NCBI GenBank assembly: GCA_023953615.1
Contig: JAMLJH010000001.1
Location: 1,033,360-1,097,359 of the forward strand
Source: Verrucomicrobiia bacterium
GTDB lineage: Bacteria > Verrucomicrobiota > Verrucomicrobiia > Limisphaerales > JADLHS01
Reading direction: 5' to 3'
Length of the DNA stretch: 64,000 bases
Both the position numbers and the translations under genes were made by a program. Shown in pieces: positions 36,310 through 44,355 of this stretch. Below the pieces are notes generated by a model. That model searched no databases. It was not told where the DNA came from and saw only the letters and a program-made list of their open reading frames with translations. Every line of letters begins with the position of its first letter. The stretch's first letter is position 1.

Positions 36310-37421
36310 GTGGTTAGCTTCGAGAAACCCAGCATTCGAAACGCGTCGTTGTAGCGGGTCTGACCTTCCAACGTATTTGCCACCAGCGCCGCCGCGAAAC
36401 GTTTGCTCACGCGCGCCGCTTGAGTCAGGTAAAAGTTGCCTCCGCTCCCGCGCGGAATGGCTTGCAATCTTTTCACCTCCGCATGGTAAGCCTCCCAAAA
36501 TTCTTGCTGGTTAAGTCCGCCGACATCATGAATCCGCCGCAGGATGACCAGGGTGCTCACCTTAAAACGTCCGGCCAACCGACTGGTTTCCTCCCGCCAC
36601 CCGGCTTTGGGACGATATTCGCGCCGCATCCGATCAATGGGCACGAGGAGTTCTGCCGCGACTTCGTTGCACCACCGTTCCACCTGTTGCTCCGGCACGG
36701 CCGTGGGTTGGGCATCCGATACGGCCGACTGGCCCAGCCAGATATGCGCCAGTTCGTGCGCCAGGGTGAACATCTGTCCCGCCTTCGTGTCGGCGCCGTT
36801 AATGAACACCAGCGGCGCCAGGTCATCGGCCATCGCGAAACCACGGAACTCCTGCGGATCCAAATGCCGGTAATTGTTATTATGAACGACCCCGTTGCAC
36901 ATGACGAGGATGCCCAATTCATCTGCCTGTTCGATGAAACACCGCAGCGCATCCGTCCAGGTCGGCAACTGGCGGCGCGCGTCCAAATCAAAGCCAAGCT
37001 CCGCTCCGATCCTGGCGGCGGTGGTGACCACGTCGTCACCCACCCGGGCCGAACCGACAAAGGCCAGAGGCGTCTCTCCCATCGAACGCGCGTAGTTTCG
37101 AAACCACTCCTGCCGTTGCTGGCAGACGTAAATCGTGTCCAACAGGTCCGGCGACGGGCGGCTCAGACGCGCATTGGCCGGGGTGCGGAAATCTGGAATC
37201 GGAACCTTTTCCACGGGCGGTTCAGGAAGGAAAAGATAGCCGATGGGCGTGTGCGTTGCGTTTGCGAACGCTTCGAGCTGCCTCAAGGTGGGCTGCGCCG
37301 CGCCGCTCATCCAGCCCCCCAGATGCGGAAACTTGTGCGCCAGATCGGCGACGTCAAACCCGGCGCGTTCACACGCCCAGCGCAGCAACTGCGGTTTGAT
37401 GGCCACCCGATTCATGGTCAA
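36306..37421 (-). CDS. HTH-domain ImmA/IrrE-family metallopeptidase
   Basis: A 371-residue protein with an N-terminal XRE-like region (about 1-65, including LRQLEAFANATHTPIGYLF) and a C-terminal zinc peptidase domain with the HELAH site at 222-226. Relatives include ImmA, which cleaves an ICE repressor, and IrrE/PprI, which cleaves DdrO in Deinococcus. Proteins with this HTH-peptidase layout are common on mobile elements and near toxin or restriction genes. A regulatory, stress-triggered protease or an antitoxin-like role is likely. It overlaps mini-ORF A by 4 bp and is preceded by a REP-like region. Confidence 0.9.
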   Translation of the reverse strand: MTMNRVAIKPQLLRWACERAGFDVADLAHKFPHLGGWMSGAAQPTLRQLEAFANATHTPIGYLFLPEPPVEKVPIPDFRTPANARLSRPSPDLLDTIYVCQQRQEWFRNYARSMGETPLAFVGSARVGDDVVTTAARIGAELGFDLDARRQLPTWTDALRCFIEQADELGILVMCNGVVHNNNYRHLDPQEFRGFAMADDLAPLVFINGADTKAGQMFTLAHELAHIWLGQSAVSDAQPTAVPEQQVERWCNEVAAELLVPIDRMRREYRPKAGWREETSRLAGRFKVSTLVILRRIHDVGGLNQQEFWEAYHAEVKRLQAIPRGSGGNFYLTQAARVSKRFAAALVANTLEGQTRYNDAFRMLGFSKLTT

Positions 37422-37511
37422 AATCTACCGGCTGACATTCCGAACATCAATCTCGCCGGTGCCGGTGGCGTGGTATTGGGCGCATATCAAAAAATGAGCA
37501 CCTTTTCACAG

Positions 37512-37662
37512 CCTTTCATTAGCACCCAGCTTTAGCTGGGTGATCGAGGCGTTCAATGTTTACAACCGCTTCAGCGGTTTCTTTCGGCGGATAAACCGCT
37601 GAAGCGGTTTTAGTCCTGGGCGCACACCCAGCACCCAGCTAAAGCTGGGTGCTAATGAAAGG
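37512..37662. repeat. 151-bp REP-like element with 31-bp perfect inverted ends
   Basis: Arms 37512-37542 and 37632-37662 are exact reverse complements. Each arm is itself a palindrome (CACCCAGCT-nn-AGCTGGGTG). The middle contains a second inverted pair, AACCGCTTCAGCGGTT and AACCGCTGAAGCGGTT. This nested hairpin design is like BIME/REPIN elements mobilised by REP-associated tyrosine transposases, one of which lies 540 bp away. Confidence 0.85.
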
Positions 37663-37870
37663 CCCGCCATTGCAGGGGATTTTGGATGTATGGCCTGCTC
37701 AAATTTTGATATACGCCCGTGGCATTTCCGCAAGCACCATGGGCGTTTGCGGAGCGCGGCATTAATGCCGCTTCAACGCACGACGTTTCGAGGCCGTTGA
37801 ATCGGGCGAGGCCGTTCGCGCTGCGGGACGTGAAGCGGCGTGAACGCCGCGCGCCATAGCTCCGTCAGGA

Positions 37871-37991
37871 GCGGCATCTTTGTAGAGCCAACCCCCAAAC
37901 AAATCCACAGCCCCGGCAGGGGCGACATCGGAATATGTCGCTCCTACGGAGCTTGAAAAATATTGTGACGCGTTTTCTACAAAGATGCCGC
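37871..37991. repeat. 121-bp REP-like element with 16-bp perfect inverted ends
   Basis: GCGGCATCTTTGTAGA at 37871-37886 is the exact reverse complement of 37976-37991. Inside are paired blocks CCCCGGCAGGGG, GCGACAT/ATGTCGC and GCTCCTACGGAGC. The GTAGGAGCGACAT type of sequence recurs widely in Verrucomicrobia and Planctomycetes genomes, from general knowledge. Confidence 0.8.
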
Positions 37992-38039
37992 GCCTACGGC
38001 GCTGGGCTGGCGCGTTGAAATTAGCGAATGGGATTGCGC

Positions 38040-38180
38040 TCATGCCCCGGCCTCCGATGGGGAGGGAAAAAGTTGCTGCATCAGCCCGCGCTTGTGGGTC
38101 CGGAGGGATTCGAGCTTGGCACTTTGATCGGCGATGGCCCACAGGATCTTGCCCAGGCGTTGTTGGTTGGATGCGGTCAT
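38040..38180 (-). pseudogene. Chimeric mini-ORF B: hsdM 5' end joined to hsdS 3' end
   Basis: A 46-codon frame. The first 19 residues match the HsdM start (MTASNQQRLGKILWAIADQ), and the remainder (SAKLESLRTHKRGLMQQLFP and tail SPSEAGA) matches the HsdS C-terminus. The hsdM-like DNA (38124-38180) has one mismatch to 35691-35747. The hsdS-like end (38035-38096) is identical over 62 bp to 38954-39015. The junction is at the shared CAA codon, one codon away from that of mini-ORF A. It lies 24 bp after the transposase gene and is read in the same direction. Confidence 0.82.
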
Positions 38181-38204
38181 GGAAATGAGCGTGGTCGAAA
38201 TAAA

Positions 38205-38657
38205 TCAGTCCCAAACGTAGCGTTCATCATATTCGACGCCGTATTTTTTGAGGAAGGCCCGGTATTCTTCCTGAAAGGTGCGCGTCCGATGATGTTCTTC
38301 CTGCCCGTCTATGTAACGGAACAATGCGTCCCGGTCAGCGGGGCCGACGGAAAACGCGCCGTAACCGCGTTGCCAGGCAAACGCGGTCAGCGCGAGCGAT
38401 TGGGTTTTCAGCCATTTGGAGGACGACGTTTTCAGGCGTTCGACCAGATCGGCCACGGTGATGGTGCGTGCCAGCCGGATGGCGAGATGAACGTGATCCG
38501 CGACACCACCAACGCGGAAACATTCGCAATCGGCATTGCGAGCGACCGTGGCGAGATAGGCGTGAGCGGCCGGGCGGATTTCCGCGTCAAGGAACAGAGC
38601 GCGGTCTTTGGTGCTGAAAACAACGTGGATAAGCAGAAATGAAAGTGATTGCGGCAT
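38205..38657 (-). CDS. IS200/IS605-like (RAYT-type) Y1 transposase
   Basis: A 150-residue single-strand DNA transposase. The HUH motif is GVADHVHLAI (His55 and His57), and the catalytic tyrosine is probably Tyr115 in LFRYIDGQEEHH. The start (MPQSLSFLLIHVVFSTKDRA) is typical of the Y1_Tnp/REP-associated tyrosine transposase group. No tnpB lies beside it. Palindrome clusters flank it on both sides, which supports a RAYT that mobilises REP elements. The length and motifs look intact. Confidence 0.9.
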   Translation of the reverse strand: MPQSLSFLLIHVVFSTKDRALFLDAEIRPAAHAYLATVARNADCECFRVGGVADHVHLAIRLARTITVADLVERLKTSSSKWLKTQSLALTAFAWQRGYGAFSVGPADRDALFRYIDGQEEHHRTRTFQEEYRAFLKKYGVEYDERYVWD

Positions 38658-38719
38658 GGTGATATTTAGTCAGGTTGGTTTTTTGATTGCATGGACGTCA
38701 TCCAATTCATCGGGCAATG

Positions 38720-38950
38720 CGATTCCACAATGTTAAGGGCCAAAGGCCCGGTGCGATACCAGCCCAGGCCAACGGCCTGGGATTTCCGGCAACCCATATT
38801 ATTCCAAGGGCCAACGGCCCGGGCCATGAATTGGTTTGGCCGCGCGACGACGTGAATATGGGTCGGGCCTTCAGCCCTCCGTTTTGTAATGTAATGCCGT
38901 TCCTGGGGCGTTGCCCCAGGCTGGTATGGGAACGCGCCGTTGGCGCTAGG
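38720..38950. repeat. Cluster of REP-like short palindromes beside the transposase
   Basis: At least six short palindromes follow one another: GGGCCAAAGGCCC, CCCAGGCCAACGGCCTGGG, GGGCCAACGGCCC, GGGCCTTCAGCCC, CCTGGGGCGTTGCCCCAGG and GCGCCGTTGGCGC. The conserved feature is a GC stem around a short AA/AC/TT loop. The cluster fills the gap between the transposase and hsdS and contains no gene. Confidence 0.8.
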
Positions 38951-38958
38951 AAATGCGC

Positions 38959-39927
38959 TCATGCCCCGGCCTCCGATGGGGAGGGAAAAAGTTGCTGCAT
39001 CAGCCCGCGCTTGTGAATCTTGAGGGTTTCGAGCTTGGCGCTTTGGGCGGCGATCAGGTCGTCGAGCGAGGCGAGGCAGGTGGCGATGCGTTGCTGTTCG
39101 GTTGGTTCTGGAAAGCTAAACAACAACGGGGCAAAGCCGGTGCGCGTGATTTGCGGTTGGGCGGAACCGCTAATGACGGACTTCAAGCCGTGATTCTTGA
39201 AATAGTGGAAAATGAAATCTTTGCTAAGGCGCTCATCCTTCGGCCTCACCACCATTGCGTTTCCAGTAATCCACGATTGCGGCAGTGTCCGGGTTACTTC
39301 TCCACAGGTCGCGCCACGGCAGGTGACCGCGATCTCGCTTTCCTCATGGTTGTAGCGGTCATGTCGTCCAATGATGCCATTTGCGCCGTAAACCAAATAC
39401 TCGCCATTCATTTGCAATTCTGACGCTGTTAAGGTTTGCGGTTGGTAGAGTTCGCAGAGCGAGCCGAGCTTATTTTCTTCCCACTCCGGGGCGTTTTGGA
39501 ACTCGGGGAAGCGGAGGCGGGGGCGGGTTTCGCCGGCGCGGGGGAAGAGTTGCTGCATCAGCCCTTTTTTGTGGGACTGGAGCGCGTCAAGTTTCCGGCT
39601 TTCCGCTTCGATCAACTCGTCCAACGTGCTCAGGCACTCCGCAATTTTTTGTTGTTCCTGCTTTGAAGGGAAAGCCAATGCCAATCGTTGGATGGAGGTT
39701 GGATATAAGTGAAAGACAGTTGATCCAGAAACAAGCTGAAGAACCTTTTGCTCCAGATGTCTGATGTATCGAGCGAGGAACTCTCCACTGGTTGATTGTT
39801 TACTTGTTCTGATCACCAGGATGTCCCCGCCAAGAATTATGTCATCCAACTTGATGCAGCATGCCTTCGCGAGACCCCGTGGCGTAACATCGGAGGTTGG
39901 CATCAGCACATCATTATCGACTGACAT
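38959..39927 (-). CDS. hsdS: Type I restriction specificity subunit, 5'-truncated
   Basis: A 322-residue HsdS that retains the end of the first target-recognition domain (about 1-90), the first conserved helix (KIAECLSTLDELIEAESRKL with HKKGLMQQLFP), a full second recognition domain (about 140-275) and the final helix (TCLASLDDLIAAQSAKLETL). Normal HsdS is about 400 residues, so roughly 80-100 N-terminal residues are missing. Family-like sequence continues upstream of the ATG (SHTDSEDDLY) to an in-frame stop near 39980, where an unrelated Ig-domain gene begins on the other strand. The truncation is therefore a breakpoint and not a start-site error. Specificity is probably lost or altered. Confidence 0.88.
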   Translation of the reverse strand: MSVDNDVLMPTSDVTPRGLAKACCIKLDDIILGGDILVIRTSKQSTSGEFLARYIRHLEQKVLQLVSGSTVFHLYPTSIQRLALAFPSKQEQQKIAECLSTLDELIEAESRKLDALQSHKKGLMQQLFPRAGETRPRLRFPEFQNAPEWEENKLGSLCELYQPQTLTASELQMNGEYLVYGANGIIGRHDRYNHEESEIAVTCRGATCGEVTRTLPQSWITGNAMVVRPKDERLSKDFIFHYFKNHGLKSVISGSAQPQITRTGFAPLLFSFPEPTEQQRIATCLASLDDLIAAQSAKLETLKIHKRGLMQQLFPSPSEAGA

Positions 39928-40013
39928 GTAGAGGTCGTCCTCTGAATCTGTGTGGCTTCTAACTGCTGAAATATCCGCCTGTCATCACGGCTGCGCCCAG
40001 CGACGCCATTGCA

Positions 40014-41855
40014 TTGGTGGGTCAAACCGTGACGTTCGCGGTGAGTGCCACCGGAACGGCACCGATGTACTATTGGAAAAAGCGCGGCGAATTCATTCCG
40101 GGTGCCACCAACGCCGTCCTGAACTTGCCGTTCGTTTCCGTGGTTGATGCGGGTGACTACTCCTGTTTGGTGAGCAACGTCTTTGGCCAGGCCACCAGCG
40201 CCAGCGCCACCCTGACGGTCTATGGGGCACCGGTCTTTACGCAACAGCCGGAGTCGTTTGCCGTCGGGATCGGCTCGAATTTCACCCTGCAGGCTACCGC
40301 AATGGGTTTCCCGTGGCCGACGTATCAGTGGTTCAAAAACGGGGAAGCGATCCCGGCCGCGAATGATTCAAGTTACAGCATCGTGGCGGCGCAATCGGCC
40401 GATGCGGGAAATTACTCGGTGGTGGCGACCAATTTCTTCGGCGCGGCCACCAGTGCGGTGGCGCAAATAGCCGTGGTTGCCTACCCGCCGGTGATTGTCC
40501 TGCAACCGGTGAGCCAGACCGTTCCGGAAGGACAGGGTTTTACGTTGACGGCAGGAGCGGAGGGCACTGCGCCCTTGAGTTATCAATGGCGGTTGAACGG
40601 TGTGGATCTTCCCGGAGCGACCTCCTCCACCTACTCGGTCGCCGCCGCCACCGCAAGTGACGGTGGCAGCTATAGTGTGCGGGTCAGCAACGGGGCCGGC
40701 AGCGAGGTCAGCGCTCCGGCTGTGGTGGCAATCGCTTATCCTCCACGGATCACGCAACAACCCCAATCGGCAACCAATGCACCAGGAGGCAGTGCCTCCT
40801 TCTTCGTGGCGGCAACTGGCACTACGCCACTGTCATATCAATGGTTCAAAGATGACCATCCTTTGCCCCATGCCACCAATGCTCTGTTGGAGTTGTCGGC
40901 GTTACAGCCCGGCGACTTTGGCCGCTACACCGTACAGGTGACCAACTACTTTGGCAGTGTGACCAGTGCGCCGGCGGAGTTGCTGTTCGCGGATACCCTG
41001 TGGCAGGCGTTGGCCGCGTATTATCCCTTCAATGGCGACGCCAAAGACGCCAGTGGTCACGGCTGGGATGGCGCGGTGGTGGACGCGGTTTTGACGACGG
41101 ATCGCTGGGGGCAACCAAACTCGGCCTATTCATTCAACGGCAGCAATCAGCACATTGATCTGCCATTTGGGAGCAATACGTTTGCGGGACTGACCTTGGG
41201 CGCCTGGGTGCGACACACCAATTACACGCAGTATTCCGGCATCGTCGGTTCGCGCAGTACCAGCAACAATCAAATCATGCTTACCATCAGTCCGGATGGT
41301 GCGATCGCGTTCAACTGCACCGCGACCGGGCCCGAGCCACGCTGGTGCGTCGCTCCCGCACCGATCACGTTGGACGGGGAATGGCATGCGGTGGTCGCCA
41401 CAGTGGATGCGGCCACCGGCGTTCAGCGATTATTCATTGATGGCGCGCTGGTGGCTGCCAGTGAGAACCCCCCGTTCACGCTGCAATCCACCGCCCCTTT
41501 CAAAATTGGCTGGGATCCGTTGACCGGTTTGCGCCACTTTGACGGGCAGATTGACGACGTGCGCATTTACACGCGGGTGTTGTCAGCCGACGAAGTGCGC
41601 GATCTCTACGTCCTGGACGTGCAGGCGGGATTCCGCCTCACCGCCACGCGCACACCGAATGGAATTGCCGTAAGTTTTCCGGGTGCGGCCAATCTCTCCT
41701 ACTCGGTGCTCTATACCACCGACCTGACCACGGACCTTTGGCAAAAGCTGATCAACATTCCCGCGCATTCCACCAATCGCACCGTCGTGGTCACGGACCC
41801 GGCGAAACCCGCGCCACTGCGCTTCTACCGCGTCGTCACGCCGTCCTGGCCCTGA
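40014..41855 (+). CDS. Ig-like repeat / LamG protein, 5'-truncated
   Basis: About 613 residues with four Ig-like domains (starting near residues 1, 75, 155 and 245; each has a YQW or YYWKK core and a G-x-Y-x-V/C end), a LamG/concanavalin-type domain (about 335-530, with FDGQIDDVRIYTRVLSADEV) and a short C-terminal module ending in LRFYRVVTPSWP. The listed TTG start is arbitrary. The Ig sequence KYPPVITAAPSDAIAL already begins at about 39969, just after an in-frame stop at 39960. No signal peptide is present, so the 5' half has been lost at the same point where hsdS is cut. The protein family is secreted; this copy is probably not exported. Confidence 0.8.
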   Translation: MVGQTVTFAVSATGTAPMYYWKKRGEFIPGATNAVLNLPFVSVVDAGDYSCLVSNVFGQATSASATLTVYGAPVFTQQPESFAVGIGSNFTLQATAMGFPWPTYQWFKNGEAIPAANDSSYSIVAAQSADAGNYSVVATNFFGAATSAVAQIAVVAYPPVIVLQPVSQTVPEGQGFTLTAGAEGTAPLSYQWRLNGVDLPGATSSTYSVAAATASDGGSYSVRVSNGAGSEVSAPAVVAIAYPPRITQQPQSATNAPGGSASFFVAATGTTPLSYQWFKDDHPLPHATNALLELSALQPGDFGRYTVQVTNYFGSVTSAPAELLFADTLWQALAAYYPFNGDAKDASGHGWDGAVVDAVLTTDRWGQPNSAYSFNGSNQHIDLPFGSNTFAGLTLGAWVRHTNYTQYSGIVGSRSTSNNQIMLTISPDGAIAFNCTATGPEPRWCVAPAPITLDGEWHAVVATVDAATGVQRLFIDGALVAASENPPFTLQSTAPFKIGWDPLTGLRHFDGQIDDVRIYTRVLSADEVRDLYVLDVQAGFRLTATRTPNGIAVSFPGAANLSYSVLYTTDLTTDLWQKLINIPAHSTNRTVVVTDPAKPAPLRFYRVVTPSWP

Positions 41856-41939
41856 GTGATCGCGGCGGGTGAACTCGGCAATTGCATGGCGCGCAATTCG
41901 TCCTTGTCTGCGCTGGCGGGTTGGCGATGCTGACTTGGC

Positions 41940-43001
41940 TTGAACATTCGCAACCGATTATCCGTCACCCAACGCTGCATCGCCATGGCGGCCGTGCTGG
42001 GGCTGGTGGGCGGCGCCGTTTGGTTCGGCCTCGGACGACTGGCCCATCAGGTGGACTGGGTGAGCGTCATGGCGCCGACACGCGCCCGGGTGGGCGAACC
42101 GCTGGTTTTGCGCGTTCAAGTGCAGCGACTCACCGCACCCACTTATCTGTGCGTGGATTTGCATTGGACCACCAACCACCACACCACCCAGGGTTTCCTG
42201 ACGACCAGTCCGCCCCAATGGACAACCACTCCCGGTCAGGCGTTGGAATTTGAACTGTCGGTGCCGGCGCGACCGGGTTTGCGCTTCGTCAATGGCATTA
42301 TCTTTCTCAGTCCGACGGGAACGTGGTCGGACCATTCCATGGTCGCCAACACCGATTTAATTCCCGTCACGGAAGCGATGCCCGTGCGGGAATTCCGACC
42401 TATATCTCTGTTTTCCTCCAGCACAACAAACGGTTATTCCGTCGCGCCAACGGCGGCCTGGCCGCGAATTTTACTGGGCCTGTTGTGGTTTGCGGCGGCG
42501 GTGATGGCTGGGGTTTCCCGCTCGCGCATTTCGGGTTTTGCATCCACAGCACAGAATGCTTGCCGGTGGAACTGGTTGGTCCTTGCGTTGGCGGCCATCG
42601 GTCTTTGGGAACTTGCCGGCTGGGAAACCTGGATTGGAATCCGCGTGCGCTCCTTCACCCGCACCGCGGATCTCTATCATCTGCGCCATTGGTTGCAGCG
42701 AGGCGTCATTAGTTTGATCGTCGGGGCGATGCTGATCCGCAGCGTGGGTTGGTGGCGACAACGCCGCGCCATGCCGCTTCCGCAATTCGCCCTGGAACTG
42801 TACCTGGCGTTGATCGTTGCGGACTTATTTTCGCTCCACGCGTTGGATCAATTTCTGCGATTCAGTTGGCGCGGATTACTGGTGATCCACATTCTGAAGC
42901 TGGGTTTGGCGGCGGCAATTCTGATTGATCTGGTGTTGAAGCTCAGACAACGCGCAGAAGTTTCGCAGAACACCGCTTCAACCGCGCGCGAAAGCAAATG
43001 A
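41940..43001 (+). CDS. Membrane protein of unknown function
   Basis: About 353 residues. An N-terminal hydrophobic helix is followed by an extracytoplasmic beta-rich domain of about 110 residues (RVGEPLVLRVQVQRL, then LEFELSVPARPG), then five or so hydrophobic segments. No family is recognised. The frame starts at TTG 41940; ATG 41985 (MAAVLGLVGGAVW) is a better-looking start that keeps the first helix. It lies 84 bp after the Ig/LamG gene. Confidence 0.6.
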   Translation: MNIRNRLSVTQRCIAMAAVLGLVGGAVWFGLGRLAHQVDWVSVMAPTRARVGEPLVLRVQVQRLTAPTYLCVDLHWTTNHHTTQGFLTTSPPQWTTTPGQALEFELSVPARPGLRFVNGIIFLSPTGTWSDHSMVANTDLIPVTEAMPVREFRPISLFSSSTTNGYSVAPTAAWPRILLGLLWFAAAVMAGVSRSRISGFASTAQNACRWNWLVLALAAIGLWELAGWETWIGIRVRSFTRTADLYHLRHWLQRGVISLIVGAMLIRSVGWWRQRRAMPLPQFALELYLALIVADLFSLHALDQFLRFSWRGLLVIHILKLGLAAAILIDLVLKLRQRAEVSQNTASTARESK

Positions 43002-43033
43002 GCGACGAAAAGTTTCGATTTCGCACGTCCGCT

Positions 43034-44092
43034 TCACGGTGCAGAAATCCGTAGGCGATAAAATTTTTGTGCGGCTTCGTTCTTGTCCGCGAAAATTTGC
43101 AACGTCGCTCCGGTGCCCGTGATTGGTGGTCCGAAATCCTGCCAGTCCGGATCAGCAAGCGAGCCGGCCGTCTCCGGCTGATAAATGTGCCCGACAGTAC
43201 TTTGCCAGGATATGGTAATGGTTGACGGGGTGGCGCCAGAAGCCTTGATCATAAGCGTCACCGGATCACCGGCCGGGCCGCTGAAGATGGGCGAGGTCGC
43301 CCCGGTGAACGTATCTCCGAGGATTCCGGTATGGCCATTGCCGCTCTCATCCATGATTACCGTGGTGCCGGTGGGATCGTTGAAATTGTAGAGCAACACC
43401 GTGGCCGCGTCGCTGGGTAAATCACCGATGATGGGCGTGAAGGAGTCTCCGCTGTACCGGGCGACTTTGGAAATGCGCAGACTGTCGATGTCCCCGAGAA
43501 AACTATCGTAAAGAGTCTGAGCATTATTTCGGACAACGGCGCCCACGACCATCTGGCTCTGAGGACCGTCGGGAATATTGCCGCTGACGCTGCGTGATTT
43601 GACCAAATTCCCATCAATGTAAAGACGCTCTTCAAGACCGTCGTAAACAAAAGCGTAGTGGTGCCATTCATTAGTGGTCGCCGTCCCACCACCAATGGTG
43701 CTCCCGACCAAGACGCCGTAACCGTAAACACCACAGTTCGTGGTTAAACCAAATTGCTTGTCTTCGGCAAAAGCCTCGATTTCGTTCCAAATGAGCCCGC
43801 GCAGAGTGGTGTACGGCCGGACCACCGCCTCATAAGTGGCGGCCGACTCCAGGACCGTGTTCCCCGCAATGGAAATGGTGTCGGTTCTTTGACTGAACGT
43901 GGCATAGCCCGCATTCGAGGTATTCGTGATCGCGCCGCAAATGGTCACGACGGTCATCGGAAGGCTGCCGGTCAGATGAATTTTGTGCATATCGCGTAGT
44001 GGGTTGTGAGGCTTGGGATTCAGATTGGACTGATAGAACTCCACCGTTCCGGCTTGAAGCTCACCCCCCAGAGGCAAACTCTGATTTCTCAT
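43034..44092 (-). CDS. LamG-domain protein, probable 5'-truncated secreted protein
   Basis: A 352-residue protein with a LamG/concanavalin-like domain (about 80-215; NEWHHYAFVYDGLEERLYID and LRISKVARYSGDSF) and a C-terminal module ending in the FYRLRISAP tail usual for secreted verrucomicrobial proteins. It has no signal peptide. Its first 35 residues (from ATG 44092) are not family-like, and MHKIHLTG at 43990 is an alternative start. The upstream 260 bp look degenerate. It may be a remnant of a longer gene. Confidence 0.65.
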   Translation of the reverse strand: MRNQSLPLGGELQAGTVEFYQSNLNPKPHNPLRDMHKIHLTGSLPMTVVTICGAITNTSNAGYATFSQRTDTISIAGNTVLESAATYEAVVRPYTTLRGLIWNEIEAFAEDKQFGLTTNCGVYGYGVLVGSTIGGGTATTNEWHHYAFVYDGLEERLYIDGNLVKSRSVSGNIPDGPQSQMVVGAVVRNNAQTLYDSFLGDIDSLRISKVARYSGDSFTPIIGDLPSDAATVLLYNFNDPTGTTVIMDESGNGHTGILGDTFTGATSPIFSGPAGDPVTLMIKASGATPSTITISWQSTVGHIYQPETAGSLADPDWQDFGPPITGTGATLQIFADKNEAAQKFYRLRISAP

Positions 44093-44355
44093 CAGTCACA
44101 GATTTGCCACGACCATCTGCAAACCGTTGGATTCTGTCAATCTGAAATCGCAACTTGTTAAAACTCTTTGAGGAAGTCCCCTATTGGACTCGAAGAAAAT
44201 GTCCCCCTGAGGCCGAGGTTGCGTTAGCTACTACGACCAGGAGTGTCCGACAGATCAGTAGTGATGAGGATGAATTGCAGTCGGGAGCGACGGCACGTCA
44301 ACCCATTGCGGCCCACGGTTAACCCCCACGCTTTCAACGGGCGACGGATGGGCGA

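Noticed and set aside
40014..41000. Repeated Ig modules considered as a DNA repeat array
   Set aside because: The modules are divergent at DNA level and are protein-domain repeats, not a tandem DNA repeat or CRISPR.
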